DNA of 64,000 nucleotides from Macrotrachela quadricornifera (GCA_022393335.1 JAJEKB010020629.1:42956-106955), one strand, 5' to 3'. Counted from the stretch's first letter, positions 44,401 to 55,225 are shown. The notes: generated by a model not told the origin, from the sequence alone. Numbers and translations: made by a program.

Positions 44401-45447
44401 AAACAAGACGGATTCAAGCTCTGGTAAACACTGACCACTACAAGCGAATGCAGTCGCTAACTCTTCGTCAGTCGTCGTAGATAGAATTGTATTCCACATT
44501 AGATATTGATCAGGATACGTTTCTAGTTTATGGAATTCTTCAACGCTCATAAGTTGGCCACGAAACAGTTTTATTACTGGTGTTCTCGTGCTCAAAACAA
44601 TTGAATCTACTTGAATACGTTTCAATTGATCATAGATATCATGAATGAAAAAACCAAATTTGATAATGTCAGAAATATTGTTTTTACGAAGTGCTTCATT
44701 TAATAAACGATAAAAACAACTATCTTGGGTGTAGTATTTAACCGCCAAATTTGGTTTGTACTTCATTCGAAAGTCATCGATTTTCTCGAGTTCTCTTTGG
44801 TTGGATCCATAACGCGAACAACATAAGTCTAACATTTGTTTCATTGCTTCATCAGAATGAGGAATTTCAATCAAAGTATCAATTAATAGAAGCGACCAAA
44901 TAATTTTAGCACTTTCCTCATCTAAGCCGTAGATTGATGTTTCAACAACATTCTCATTAAAAAAAATAGCTGAAGTTTCAAGTATGTTATCGATATCCTG
45001 CGTTAAATAGTTTAATAACTCATCTTGGTTATCACATATACGACGAATTTTAGTATTAGTCCTAGTCCACCTACAATCTATTTTCTCTGTTCTAAATATA
45101 TAGATACATATAATGTTTGCTAAGTTGTAAAGATCTTTTACAACATTCTGAATAAGTTTACGTCCACTAATGACCAAAAACACTTGTCGTTTAAAGGTGG
45201 TTTTGGATGATATAAATTCAATACATTTGTCCATGTCATAAAATACAGTCGTTCCATTGAATTCGCGTCGAATACAGAAATTAATTTGTGATGATAAATC
45301 TTTGAGTCGAACATCTATGTCTAGACTAAGCCAGACAACGACGTAATTTTGTCTGACAACCCGTCTTGGTTGCAATGAAGGTGTTCGAAGTAGAGAGTAT
45401 TCTGTAGCAGTAATGCTTTCAGAAACAACACCCGTCTGATTACCCAT
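41425..45447 (-). CDS. ADP-ribosyltransferase-TPR-LRR protein (1340 aa), intronless
   Basis: An intact single exon. Residues ~30-150 form the same alpha/beta module as in the 37-kb gene (RQVFLVISGRKLIQNV, ANIICIYIFRTEK). Residues ~200-400 are an arginine-type mono-ADP-ribosyltransferase with all catalytic landmarks: KLFRGQLMS (Arg296), ILSTTTDEE (S323-T-T) and HEEEVLFFFG (E377-x-E379). TPRs run ~430-740 (HPILSSIYYNIGLAHQYTGD, YDRALNLLQKTLEV). Ribonuclease-inhibitor-type LRRs run ~800-1240, about 13 units (NTTLSSLNLSLNKV, NETLTDLNLGYSHLSD). The last ~80 residues are polar. There is no signal peptide or membrane helix, so it should be cytosolic, transferring ADP-ribose from NAD+ to proteins recognised through TPR/LRR surfaces. 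This layout resembles an NLR-type sensor with ART in place of a signalling domain. Lack of introns, unlike the 37-kb relative, could mean retrotransposition. Confidence 0.9.
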   Translation of the reverse strand: MGNQTGVVSESITATEYSLLRTPSLQPRRVVRQNYVVVWLSLDIDVRLKDLSSQINFCIRREFNGTTVFYDMDKCIEFISSKTTFKRQVFLVISGRKLIQNVVKDLYNLANIICIYIFRTEKIDCRWTRTNTKIRRICDNQDELLNYLTQDIDNILETSAIFFNENVVETSIYGLDEESAKIIWSLLLIDTLIEIPHSDEAMKQMLDLCCSRYGSNQRELEKIDDFRMKYKPNLAVKYYTQDSCFYRLLNEALRKNNISDIIKFGFFIHDIYDQLKRIQVDSIVLSTRTPVIKLFRGQLMSVEEFHKLETYPDQYLMWNTILSTTTDEELATAFACSGQCLPELESVLFEIQINTIDDFSMCTLFANLQDCSQMKHEEEVLFFFGVIFKVLKVSTIPEKNIRKVELCLSDISRHPNVQKLVSQLKAEMRGITDELTLGNYLLYLGKYEEAEIYFDSLLNQLSVNKSIIAAIHLGIIRACRQQEKFDRVQKHFDEANKLVRFQTRSSYARLLLEMGHCHCQTGGFISAWNIYIQCEAVLSQVIDTQNEILFAEVSMALGKMYLLMNFNVTIERALEKFTRALDIFEKKLIDNHPILSSIYYNIGLAHQYTGDNQQALNNFTRALNIGERSLPPNHYSFADIYSGLSLIYYRQGAYDRALNLLQKTLEVQLARTSIDYHAIGLTHRQIGYIYQSLENEFESQKHFQTAYNMSLKSENHERRLFEFHAQQAEQMSNKKIRLLQGLYCGDTRQNEGCDFEEFMFTKRNIPISDIRKELRTMNIRPFERDEHLRIRITETLTMQQINVLCSFLINETSLEELTFLGSSICEDDTGLINLARALSVNKEIKVLYISLSDFPRTRVFSHNVAQAISCALKVNSTLEDLTISKFSKLDFKFVVEALKANSILTKLSLSNNRVSTAAAKVLGEMLKINICLRTLNLSDCKIGRIGARYITEGLKENDGLTSIDLSSNHFHSTGGKAIGDALEINRSILTINLSSNKISDARRIGEALRSNNVLKSLDLSENKFGSTGAIHIANGLKMNQSLMKLRLKSCAIRCDGGLAIIDALKTNTTLSSLNLSLNKVVNLESLKDVLKINETLTDLNLGYSHLSDITLHCIGEGLRGNKQLKHLDISYNHTLQHGIASFGCALSVNKTLTELIFDSSSLSNIDIGCISESLKINDTLKTLEFQHCQITDDGIELLAHALKFNKALIKLYITSLLATERSVELMRESLQHNETLDVLVMNDFHMGTSPFNKREKGSKTKQREETNEETIAIVKQQPDATQNLSNSQSNQSDSLKQKKLFYPIYADLYEGFTKIKWESYYALAGDEYFENDEQKPDKNY

Positions 45448-46231
45448 CTTTCTAAACTTTGACTAAGTTCAATCAAGAAATATCAGTGAACGTCGGAACT
45501 ACGCTTAATCGTGATGATACTACAATGTACTGCGTGGTCAAGTACTGTGTCAGGTCTTTTGTTTCCTGTTTTGTTTTAAGAAAAAGATTTCTTGGAGTTA
45601 TTCGGATTGAAGATTAATTTTATGTGATTCATGTTTCTCAATTAAATGAATAAATTATCTTACTTACTTCACTAAACGATTTCGGATGAGACCAGCTACA
45701 CCACTAGTAGGCGAAATGTTTCTTTCAGATACTACGAAGGCAGGTTCAATATGAAATTTAAAAGATTCTGTAAGACGTACAGGCCCAAAGCTCTCTCCTT
45801 CTATCCCTTGTAAGAAAAATTTCTTCTTGAAGTACTATGTCTGATTATCGAGTATTGTTCACCCCTTACTTTCGAAACTTTGAAAGGTAATACTTTATTT
45901 TAGAAATGAAATTTGACCGGGTGGAACGAGAGACGACAAACAGCGAAAATATTCGCTGCATTTTATACTTTTTGCTGATTACATTAATATTTCTCTGACT
46001 AATATAAATGAAACGTAAAGAGGTTTCTTCCAACTTGTAAAATGTATGTTAATACATCAAATATTTACCTACAGAGATTCGATATCTTTTTATGAGTTTG
46101 TCCATAACTCTACAATCATCGAAAGAAGATTAAAATTATACGAAAGGAAGAAAAGTGCACATTTATACGAGAGATTCACGAAAAATAAAACTTATTCCGT
46201 TTTGCTTTTCTATCTATGTTAAAACAACCTT
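45448..46231. other. Upstream side of the ART-TPR-LRR gene; no gene recognised
   Basis: AT-rich 5' flank of the minus-strand gene, presumably with its promoter. No motif is strong enough to call. Confidence 0.4.
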
Positions 46232-46290
46232 TATGACCCTTAGCTCTCTTTAGTCTTTTTAGCCCTCTTTAGCTTTTTGGTTTCGAGTCT
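46232..46290 (-). repeat. Short inverted piece of the GACTAAAGGGAGCTAAA repeat
   Basis: TTAGCTCTCTTTAGTC and TTAGCCCTCTTTAGCTTT are the reverse complement of units in the array at 46722-46970, separated by about 430 bp. Confidence 0.6.
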
Positions 46291-46699
46291 TTAAACTTAT
46301 AAATCTTGAAACTGGTATACTATTAAACTAAAAATGTGCTTTTTCACTTCTATACCCGGCTTTGATTCTTGAAGAAAATATGCCTACTATAACTCTAAAG
46401 TGAACTCTACTTCATAGATCATAGAGAAACGGTGTTTTTTACAGTTTCCTTCCGGTTTGTGAAATAAAAACATCTTGCAAAGCGTATTTGTGATTCCTGT
46501 AATGTAACAATTTTCGCTGTACTCACATATATACTTCGTTTTGTGCTGTTTCTCAATTGTAATATATTAGGTGCATAGCCAACGTGTGTTTCAAACAATG
46601 GACTGCGCGACGATTCTAATTTTGACACCATTAGTATCAAGTTTTCTAGTTCAATAGAAGTGACTGTATCTTACTCTTGAACAAGCTAAAAGCACTGAA

Positions 46700-46970
46700 T
46701 AGAGCTGCGCGGACTTGCCGGACCTAAGTGAGCTAGAGGGGACTAAAGGGACTAAAGGGAGCTAAAGAGACTAAAGTGAATCTGAAGGGACTAAGGGGAG
46801 CTAAAGAGACTAAAGTGTATCTGAAGGGACTAAGGGGAGCTAAAGAGACTAAAGTGTATCTGAAGGGACTAAAGGGAGCCAAAAGGACTAAAAGGACTGA
46901 AGGGAGCTAAAAGAACTAAAGACACTAAAGGGAGCTAAAAGGACTAAAGGACTAGAGGGCGCTAAATGAA
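46700..46970 (+). repeat. hAT-like end followed by a 39-bp minisatellite
   Basis: TAGAGCTGCGCGGACTTGCC at 46700 closely resembles the end of the hAT MITE at 12523 (TAGAGCTGCACAGGCC). It is followed by an array of GACTAAAGGGAGCTAAAG units with a clear 39-bp period (TCTGAAGGGACTAAGG at 46781, 46820 and 46859), decaying to shorter units. The opposite end of the element was not found. Confidence 0.65.
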
Positions 46971-49900
46971 CGATAACAAACTCAAGTAATAAAAGGTTAG
47001 ATGGCATTTATGTAGAAGTAAGATTTCATGCAGAAAAGTAAAAATTCTGTATAGAAAAGTAAAACAGGATAAATTAAATTTCTCGTGAACCTATGAGTGT
47101 TTCTATTAGAAAGTGTACGGAGTAGAAGCAAAATGTACGGTTATACATGCTCCTTTCGAACTACACTCTATCCTACACTTACTACAGAAAACAGAGTATA
47201 TAAAGTACATTTTTAAAATGAAATTTGCACTTTTTTCAATGAACTGAAAACTGTTTTTAGGTAAATAAATATTCCCTCGACTGTAGGAAGGGTGATATGA
47301 AAAAAATGAAAACGCGTTTGTATGTTTGTTTGTTTGTCGCAAGTCTAAGGAACATCTTTTTCCCACAGAGGTCAAAGAAACATTTTTTTCGCGTTCTCTT
47401 ATTGGGGCTAAAGAGAACATGGTTTTCTTAAAAAGGTATCGTGACGAGCGTTTTCAGGCGGGCGATCGGTTGATACTTTTTGAGAGAGAAGATGATCTTT
47501 TCTATCACTCATGATGATTGTTTAATCATCAGAACATTCTGAAGAGTTCGGTTAAACCGCACTTTTCCCTCAAAGCATCAAAATTTATTAACAGTTTTGC
47601 TCTGCCTGCGTTGTTTGACTCTGTTTTTATAATGAACATATGTTATGAAACAAATGATTGCTGTGAAACAACATTTGATTCTTTGAATATCTTGATTTAT
47701 TGTCAGCGTCAGATAATTCCTTCGCTTTTCCAGTATGGATCTTTTTTCCTGAGGTAAATTCAAACAATAAAAGGACAATTTGAATTAAAAAAAGGAATAA
47801 AGGAAAAAGAAGAACAGAATGTATTTATAAATTCAGTTTTCGAACGAAGCAGCAAAAAGGGGAAGTGGTTAGATTAAACATATTGAACTGTTCGTGTTAA
47901 CACAGATTGGCAATTTTTTTAATGTTTCTAAATAATCAGCGAATCGCGAATGAAGTATGTTCAGTGTAATGAGATAAAATCGTACAAATAAATAAATAAG
48001 GATATTGGTTTTTCGCTCGACTGAAAGGAAGATGATACAGAAAAAATGGAAATACGTTTGTGTGTTTGTCTGTCCTAGGTCAAAGTTCAAGAATTAAAGA
48101 AAAAGGTTTTCGGAGTCAAGGAACCGATTGGTTTTGTTAGTTTTTCGAATTTTTTTCAAAAACTTTTTTTTAGTCCGGTAAACACTGGTTTTTAGAAAAA
48201 AACGTTATCGTTGTAAAGTCTGACGAAAGGTTGTCAGGGTCAAGGATTCGTTTGGCATAGTTAGTTTTCTCATATTGGTTATTTTGCATCGCTGACAAGT
48301 CACTCAGTCACAGTTTCTTATAAGACTTGCTAACCGCATGGATCACGAAAAATGGGAAGTCGAAGTCAAGAAAAACTTTTTGGATGTATTTATTAGGCGT
48401 TTTTTTTTCAACAAACTACTTTACCCCTTCAGCCTGCCTTGAGCGTAATGGAGATGCATGAATCCGTGCTCGTTTAGCAGTAGTGTCCGACGAAGTTTTT
48501 GGACGAGTTAGTCCATAATGGGCTTTGAGCAGAATCACGATTTCTGTTTTTAATTCATACTTCTTCCGGGGAGTTTTTCCTTGATAGAACCGGCCTCCTG
48601 TATACAGTGCTATCCCAGATTGATTTTAACATAAGCATCTCCCTGTATCAATAAGTGGTTGTCAGATTTTTAGGTAGCAATTATGCAGAAACGTGGATAA
48701 GTGAAGAAAGCGATCACTGGAAGTCCGTCGGTTGGGTTTCTGTAGATATCAACTGTAGAAGAACATTCAAAGTAAACGAAAATCTTTTCTAGCTCATAAT
48801 CTAATAAATTCAGTTTATAATAAGGCTGAATCAGCGCTGGTTCTCTTCGTTCCATCTTAATTAGCTTAATGACAAACGCGCACTCACTTTTTGGAATGAT
48901 TGGGAACAAGGCGCATCTATTGGGTTCGATGCTAGGTTGATATACCGGTTATAATGAAATTAAAGAAGGAAACGACTAGACGTTTGTTGGAAAGTTATTT
49001 TAAGAGATAGTACCGAAGTTAGCTTGGGTTGATTTAAATGGGGTCTTGAAAGAGGCAAATAAATGCTGGTTTAAAAGCGAAGCTGTTAATATGTTCTTCT
49101 GGTAAAATAAGAAAGAAACTGAAAACTATGAAGGAAATTACAGAATGTTATTCCTATGTTGGGATTTTTTTATTACGAATCGATGCGTAATTGGTGAACT
49201 AATTTTTCTGTGCGTCAAAATCCTAATAAGACAGACGGTATGGATAAAAATGAGCTGTATATGGAAATTGCTAGCCGTGAGTGGCTGACCGCAGGAAGGC
49301 CGACGAGCGACTAGCCATTGGTTTGAAATGGTTGTCGTCATGATGATAAGTTAGAAGTAAAGTTTTAAGTGTTTGTTAGGAATAGGGAGTAAAGATTCGA
49401 TCTAATAAAGGATTTTTGGATGGCACCGTGACATTATTTGATTGTAGTGGTAGGAGAGTAGAAGAGTAGGCACAACTATATATATAGTTGTGCTGTATTG
49501 AAAATGTTAAGAAGCACTCCGGAATCTTATGATTATGAGTAATCTTCTCAATGCTATAAAACCGCTTCTAGCAAAAAATTGAATAATAAGATCAATTGGA
49601 TGTATTGCTATGGACTTCTGTTATCCGTATGCCTACCTATAAGAAATCAGATTTCATACTGAGCAGCAATATTTGTTGACATACGGGTTCGAGAATAATA
49701 TTTTGAAATGTTCGTCTACGAATTTCTTCCTAATCGTCGTCTGTATTAGTGAACGTACTAAATATAGTTTAGCTCATGAACAAATGAGTTAAAATGACTA
49801 TTATCATTTATATACAATTCATTACTAAAGAATTAATGTTTGTTTCTCAGCTTTCATGTTATCAAGGACTATGATGTATAGTATAATAAAAATCGAAACT

Positions 49901-50280
49901 TTTGAGTAATAAGAATAATACCATATTTTCCTTCAGAGGATGATCAGCGAACTCATAGAATGAGTCTTATTGGTCTACTTAGTCCAGGTGAGGGACGTCA
50001 TATCTATTCGGAAACTGATGTATTTGTAGAAGACATTCTGAGTAAAAAATGTGGCACTAGGTTGAGCTAGATGTACCCTTAAGAAAAGGCAGTATTCATG
50101 GAATGGTAAATTGTAGAGATACTACAGCGGCTGACTGCAAACTACAATCAATAAATAACGTTAAAGAGTTTTGTTATGGAATTAGTGAGTTGAACTATTC
50201 TACAGAATAGTTGTCAATGAAAGCATTATCAATTTTCACGACACGCTCGTTTTGAGGAGTGAGGGTGTGAGGGTGAGTAA
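46971..50280. other. Long stretch without recognisable gene; one diverged ~90-bp duplication
   Basis: No accepted coding region in 3.3 kb. Segments around 47255-47345 and 47985-48075 are diverged copies of each other (CTCGACTG.A.GGAAG, AAAAAATG.AAA.CGTTTGT). A perfect 22-bp palindrome lies at 49468-49489 (CACAACTATATATATAGTTG plus TG). Open frames such as 47106-47420, 48670-48909 and 49138-49341 lack family features. Part may be the distal 3' portion of the Penelope-like element. Confidence 0.35.
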
Positions 50281-50284
50281 GAAA

Positions 50285-50334
50285 GCACACCGTGATCGCG
50301 ATTTCGACCTTGCTTAAGGGTCTCATCAGACGGT
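50285..50334 (-). ncRNA. Hammerhead ribozyme (type I, minimal stem III)
   Basis: On the minus strand the conserved core is complete. CTGATGA lies at 50329-50323. Stem II GACC/GGTC (50322-50319 with 50309-50306) has a 9-nt loop. GAAA lies at 50305-50302. A very short stem III with a CGCG-type loop follows, then the cleavage triplet ATC, cutting after 50294. Stem I is a perfect 5-bp pairing of ACCGT (50334-50330) with ACGGT (50293-50289). Type I hammerheads with minimal stem III are known from Penelope-like elements, where they lie in the terminal repeats. Here it is about 1.4 kb downstream of, and in the same orientation as, the reverse transcriptase. It probably self-cleaves the element's RNA. 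Confidence 0.85.
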
Positions 50335-50344
50335 TTAATTTGTA

Positions 50345-50941
50345 GTAACTTAGATTCTATTCTAATGATCAAGAGAGATCACAAATTAGATGTTGATGTC
50401 TATTGTAATGAATGAGTCTTGTTGTCGATTATGATGATCTGTTCCCAGGTAACGGAATCATCAAATGGCTTTAGCTAATGTGTAGAGATGCACTCTGTGT
50501 AAATGAGCAGCAGATGTTAAGGTTGAAGTGCACATCTAGATATAGGGTGCTAAATATTTACGGATGGTATGGTTGGTCATTGTAATTTAATGGAAGCTAG
50601 AGGCGCTTGAAGATTGATCTCTTTTATGATTAGATAGTTATACGTTTCGAAATTTCGTAAATGGGTTGAGGGTATATTCGCTATTGGAAAATCGAAATGC
50701 TTTTTTTGTCGTTTGACTAGTTGTAGATATGTGTTTTTCAGCATTGATTTTGCATAGTTGATTCGAAACTGAACCTTTGGATTATTGGCAAAAAGTGTTG
50801 AGTCGTAGTATGTATAGTATAATGTGAATTTTATTTAGATTAACTTTCAATAATAATGATATGATTTACATGAAAAAGTTTGTTTGATGCAAAATGAGTG
50901 AAGATTTTAGAATAGAGACACGATTAGGTGTTAGAGTTTGT
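50345..50941. other. 3' region of the Penelope-like element
   Basis: Non-coding sequence between the accessory ORF and the hammerhead ribozyme. Probably part of the element's untranslated 3' region or terminal repeat. Confidence 0.4.
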
Positions 50942-51460
50942 TTATGCATTATCATGGTCTTCATTGTGTTCAGTTGTAGATGTTGTTTGAGATTTAGCAT
51001 CGTTTTCGGAGTTGTTTGTATTTGAATCATTATCGGTTTTCTCATCATCAATATCAGTGCGTGTCAATGGTGTATGATAATCATTGTCGTTGTCAGAGTC
51101 GTTGTCTTCTGAATTATTGTCAATTTCATTGTCGTTAGTTTGCATTTGTTTATTTTGTTGTCTATTATTGTTGCTACCCATATTGATGTTGATACCGACA
51201 GTCGTTGGATTGTGATCAATGACTGATATTATATGATCATGGAAATCAATATTAATATTGTTGATAAGATGAATGTTGAGTGGCATTGGTCGACTATTAA
51301 CACCATTTTGAAACGCTAATGAGAAAAAATAAGTATACAATAGTGTGATGAACAAAGAAATGAATTTTTTTTTGAGTGTTGTCTAGTTACTAATATGATT
51401 TTGTATAGATGGTCCTTCGTAATGATGAACATTGTTTTGTTTTCTTGGATTATTTGCCAT
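50942..51460 (-). CDS. Acidic low-complexity accessory protein downstream of the reverse transcriptase
   Basis: Two exons inferred: 51460-51391 and 51315-50942, joined in phase 1 across a 75-bp GT-AG intron; 147 residues. It begins MANNPRKQNNVHHYEGPSI. The middle is hydrophobic-alternating (NSRPMPLNIHLINNINIDFH). The C-terminal half is very rich in Asn, Asp, Glu, Ser and Thr (DNNSEDNDSDNDNDYHT) and is probably disordered. Position and orientation, directly 3' of the Penelope-like reverse transcriptase and 5' of the ribozyme, suggest it belongs to the element; large bdelloid Athena/Terminon elements are known to carry extra ORFs. No enzymatic domain is visible. Confidence 0.5.
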
Positions 51461-51719
51461 TAAAAGTATGGGTATTGTAAAAAATCTAGAAAACAGAATG
51501 AGTGAAATATTTTTGATGTAAATGATTGTATTAAATGATGGATTTAAGAAGAAAAGATGAGATTTAGTTCGATTCATAATTTATTTATTTTTGATGTTTG
51601 TTTAGTTAGTTTATTTTTTTTAAACCAAAAAAGAAGAAATATAGCACATACATTTGAAACAAAATGTTAATGAATGTATTGAATTACTGAAAGATCCGAA
51701 GAAAAGTGATTTTGTAATT

Positions 51720-54700
51720 TTATGTGTATGGACGTCGACGTACTAATTGTTGAGTCAAATTTTCACTATTTCGATTTCCAACAATAAGTCTTGTATGGAT
51801 AACTGGTGTGTATTGAAATATTTTATTCCATAATTGATGAATATCTTTTTTATATGTTGAAAGTCGTTCCTCATGTGTATAATGAATAATGAGATTGTTA
51901 ATCGATTTCGATTCTTTTTCAAGTTGTCCTTTAATTAATAAATCGTTCACTTCTTCTTTGGAATTAGGAGCCATTGTTTTTGCTAATCGTGAAGCTATTT
52001 GATATTCAGGAATAGTTGGCTTATATAATAATTGACGACATATGGTAGTGTAATCATTTTCATTATGAATCATTGGTAGAATCGATGATGTGACCATATA
52101 ATCACTGAAAAAGTTTTTAAATCGACTATAAATGAATCTTGATGGGTAGCTATAATTAAAAACGAAGTAGTGTAAGAATTGGAATTCAAGCTAAATAATT
52201 ACCCATTATAGAGTAACATTAAATTGATTGAACGTCGTTCTTCATTAAATATTGATAATTTAGATGAATAATGAACTGCTCGTAGAAGTGCAGTATCAAT
52301 AATATTTCGGAAAATATGTCGAGTATGATCAGATTCAAATGGAACAACATATGGTTCAGCTGCTTCTTTATGATAGACTGATGTGGTCAATTCACCATTA
52401 TTGTTTTCGAGAAACACATCCAGAAATGATACACTTTTGCCAATTTGACGAACTAATTTTATATTTGGATGATAATTATTGGCTTCATCTAATAATTGAT
52501 TAATTTTATCTAATGTTTCATTTGAAGTAAAGAAAATATCATCAATATATCTAAGAATAATATTGTATAATATAAATACTATTTAATTAATAAATGATAC
52601 ATACCGACCATAGATTTCATTCGATGCTTGTTGTCGTTGAACAAATTTTTGTTCCCATTTCCACATGAATATATTCGCTAATGTTAAAGTAAATGCTGAA
52701 CCCATGGCACCACCAAGAATTTGTCGATAGAATTTCTTTTCATAGATAAAAACATTTTCTGTAAGAATAATACGAGCTAATTTTCGAATGGCATCAACTG
52801 GAATGCCTTTCACTTTATGATAACCATGTTCGAGAAGAAATTCTGTAAGAATATTTAAAGATTCTTCTTGGGGTAACATTGTATATAAATCTGTAATATC
52901 AAATCTACATAAATAAGTAGTTGATTGAAAATAACCATTTACAACATATGTTTCCAGACGACGAATCAAATCGACACCATCAATTATAGTTGTTGAACGA
53001 ACATGTTTATCAAATAGTGGACGAAGTAGTTCATCTAATAATTTTGAAATACCAGTTGTTGGTGTTTTCATTGATGAGACAATTGGTCTTAATGGTGTTC
53101 CTTCCTATTTCAGAAGAAAAGAAAATGTGAAAAGACAGAAGTAGAATAGATATTATTCAAAAATTACCTTATGTGGTTTTGGAATAAAATATAAATAAGC
53201 TAATGCAACTTTGTCTCGTTTTGGCATCATTTTATTAAGTTGCCATGCTAGAATTTGTTTCTTTGACCGAAGAGTATTAAGTAAGTGAACAACTTTATCA
53301 AAAACTGTCCATAATGGATCATTTTCTAATTCAATATAAGCTTGTGTTTTTTTTCGATAAGCTTCAGTTTTTTTCCATAATCTGTAATATGACCAATATG
53401 AAAAATACCACTTTTATCTGTAACACGAAGAATATAGTTTTCTTTTTTTAAACGACGTTGGATTGATTTCATTAATTTCAATTCTCTTCGAGCACGATAT
53501 ATCTGAAGATAAGATAATGGAGTCATATATTTTTCATATAAATATGTTGCAAATTGTTCAGAGAGTTGCTTGATAATAGTTGATGTATTTGACATATAAT
53601 GAACATGTACAAGATAAGGTATTATAACATCTAGAACACTATTATATTCTTTTTCTATTTGTTTTTCCTTATATTTATTAGACGTCAAATATGTTTGATT
53701 TGGTATGATATAATTTGGACCTTAATGTAAAAAAATATTAAAGAAGTTTTGTTAGTTTTCCTTCTGACTTACCATTATGAGAAAGAAAATCTAATTGAAC
53801 ATGATTTAATGAAACTTTTGGTAGATCAACAATAATTTGTGGATAAACATTGATTATTTTCTTTTTTGATAATGAATCATGACGATACTGACGCATTAAT
53901 TTGACGTGAAGACAAGATTCTTTATAACGAATTTGACGTATAAATCTATTTGTATAATTATTTAAATATAATGTCAGACAATACATTAATATATCTGTTT
54001 GTTTCTTTTGAGAAGCATAAGAAGTTGGATTTAAAATTTGTGATTGTAATGAAGTTAAATCTTGTTGATATAATTGTTCATAATATTGAATTTTTATTTC
54101 ATATTCTTCTGTTTTTTTATTAAGCATTTGACGTTTAAATTCTTGTATTATTTTGTTACGTTTATTTTTCGATTCCTCTTGAATATGATCAACTTGAATA
54201 AAATCGAATGATTTCGGTAATTTATGACATAGAATATGTTATGAGAACATGACTAAATCCTCGAAGACTTCCAATTGTTTTTTCTGAATGGTAGTAAAAT
54301 GATTAATTGTTTGAAACTAGAAAACAAAAAAAAGGATAGAACATATAAAAAATGGCATTCTTTATTTTTACCTGCTCAGCAGTCAAATAATAATAAGATA
54401 ATTGTTTGTATACTTCTTTTTCATGTATAATATCTTTAATTTTGTTTGCTTCGTACTGAACTCTTCTTAATAAATCAATATGATGTAAATGAACAAATTC
54501 TTTCAATCTCTTATCAATTATTTCTAATGCAGGTAGTGTGCATGGACAATAAGATGGTTGTGTATTTAATTGTTCTGTATATTGATTGATTTTCTTTCGT
54601 AATAATATTAAATAATCTTCTACATTTTTCTCAATTATACATTGATCATTTGATTGTATAATTTTTATAATATAATCCTTGAAAACAATACAACCTTTAA

Positions 54701-55225
54701 GTATAGATAGTTAAAGATAATTTTTGTCTTCATACTTACAGGCCAAATTTGAAATTTGTAACCTTGATCAAAATAAGTTTGATACAAATAAACAAGTTGA
54801 TTAAGACAAAACTGTTGATCAACTATTTGTAGTCGAGATAATATAAAACTTTGTTCGTTTTTATTTTTTAATGTAGAATTTAATTGAATACGTAATGAAT
54901 GTAAAAGTAATTTTCTTGACATTTTTAAATATTTTGATGGTCTATACAAAACCAAATCATCCGGATTTGGTGGACTAGGAGTATTTGTATTAGATAATAT
55001 TATTTCATTTGTTAGATTCTTCGCTTTTTTAGATGTTCGCTTTTGAGATATAGATAATTGACTCATTGATGTAATTGAATTATTTAATAAATTTTGTTGT
55101 GATAAATCTCTCTTTCGCTTATTCGAGTCTTTTATCTGATTTTTAATTGTTTGCTTATTTAATTCAACTAATTCAATTGATTTTAATAAATAATTATTAA
55201 AATTCCCATAGTCATATAAATTACA
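51720..55225 (-). pseudogene. Penelope-like reverse transcriptase, seven exons, with one stop and one frameshift
   Basis: Exons: ~55225-54740, 54677-54372, 54316-53773, 53720-53169, 53104-52604, 52550-52203, 52149-51720. The N-terminal exons are basic and helical (a nucleic-acid-binding or coiled-coil region). The RT core follows: EGTPLRPIVSSM, LCRFDITDLYTMLP (motif A), ILGGAMGSAFTLTLANIFM (motif B) and GRYIDDIF (motif C, YIDD), the last formed across the exon 5/6 junction. SVSFLDVFLENNNGELTTSVY and a helical thumb come next. There is no GIY-YIG domain before the stop at 51720. Two lesions are seen: an in-frame TAA at 54239-54241 and a one-base frame change in the A-rich part of exon 4 near 53360 (the exon is 552 nt where its phases require 551 or 554). 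The element is therefore inactive, although the polymerase residues remain. Confidence 0.85.

Noticed and set aside
47517..47540. CTGATGA on the minus strand near 47525 as a second hammerhead ribozyme
   Set aside because: No stem II and no GAAA at the right distance; the same holds for other CTGATGA occurrences, for example near 5896, 9042, 10343 and 57968.
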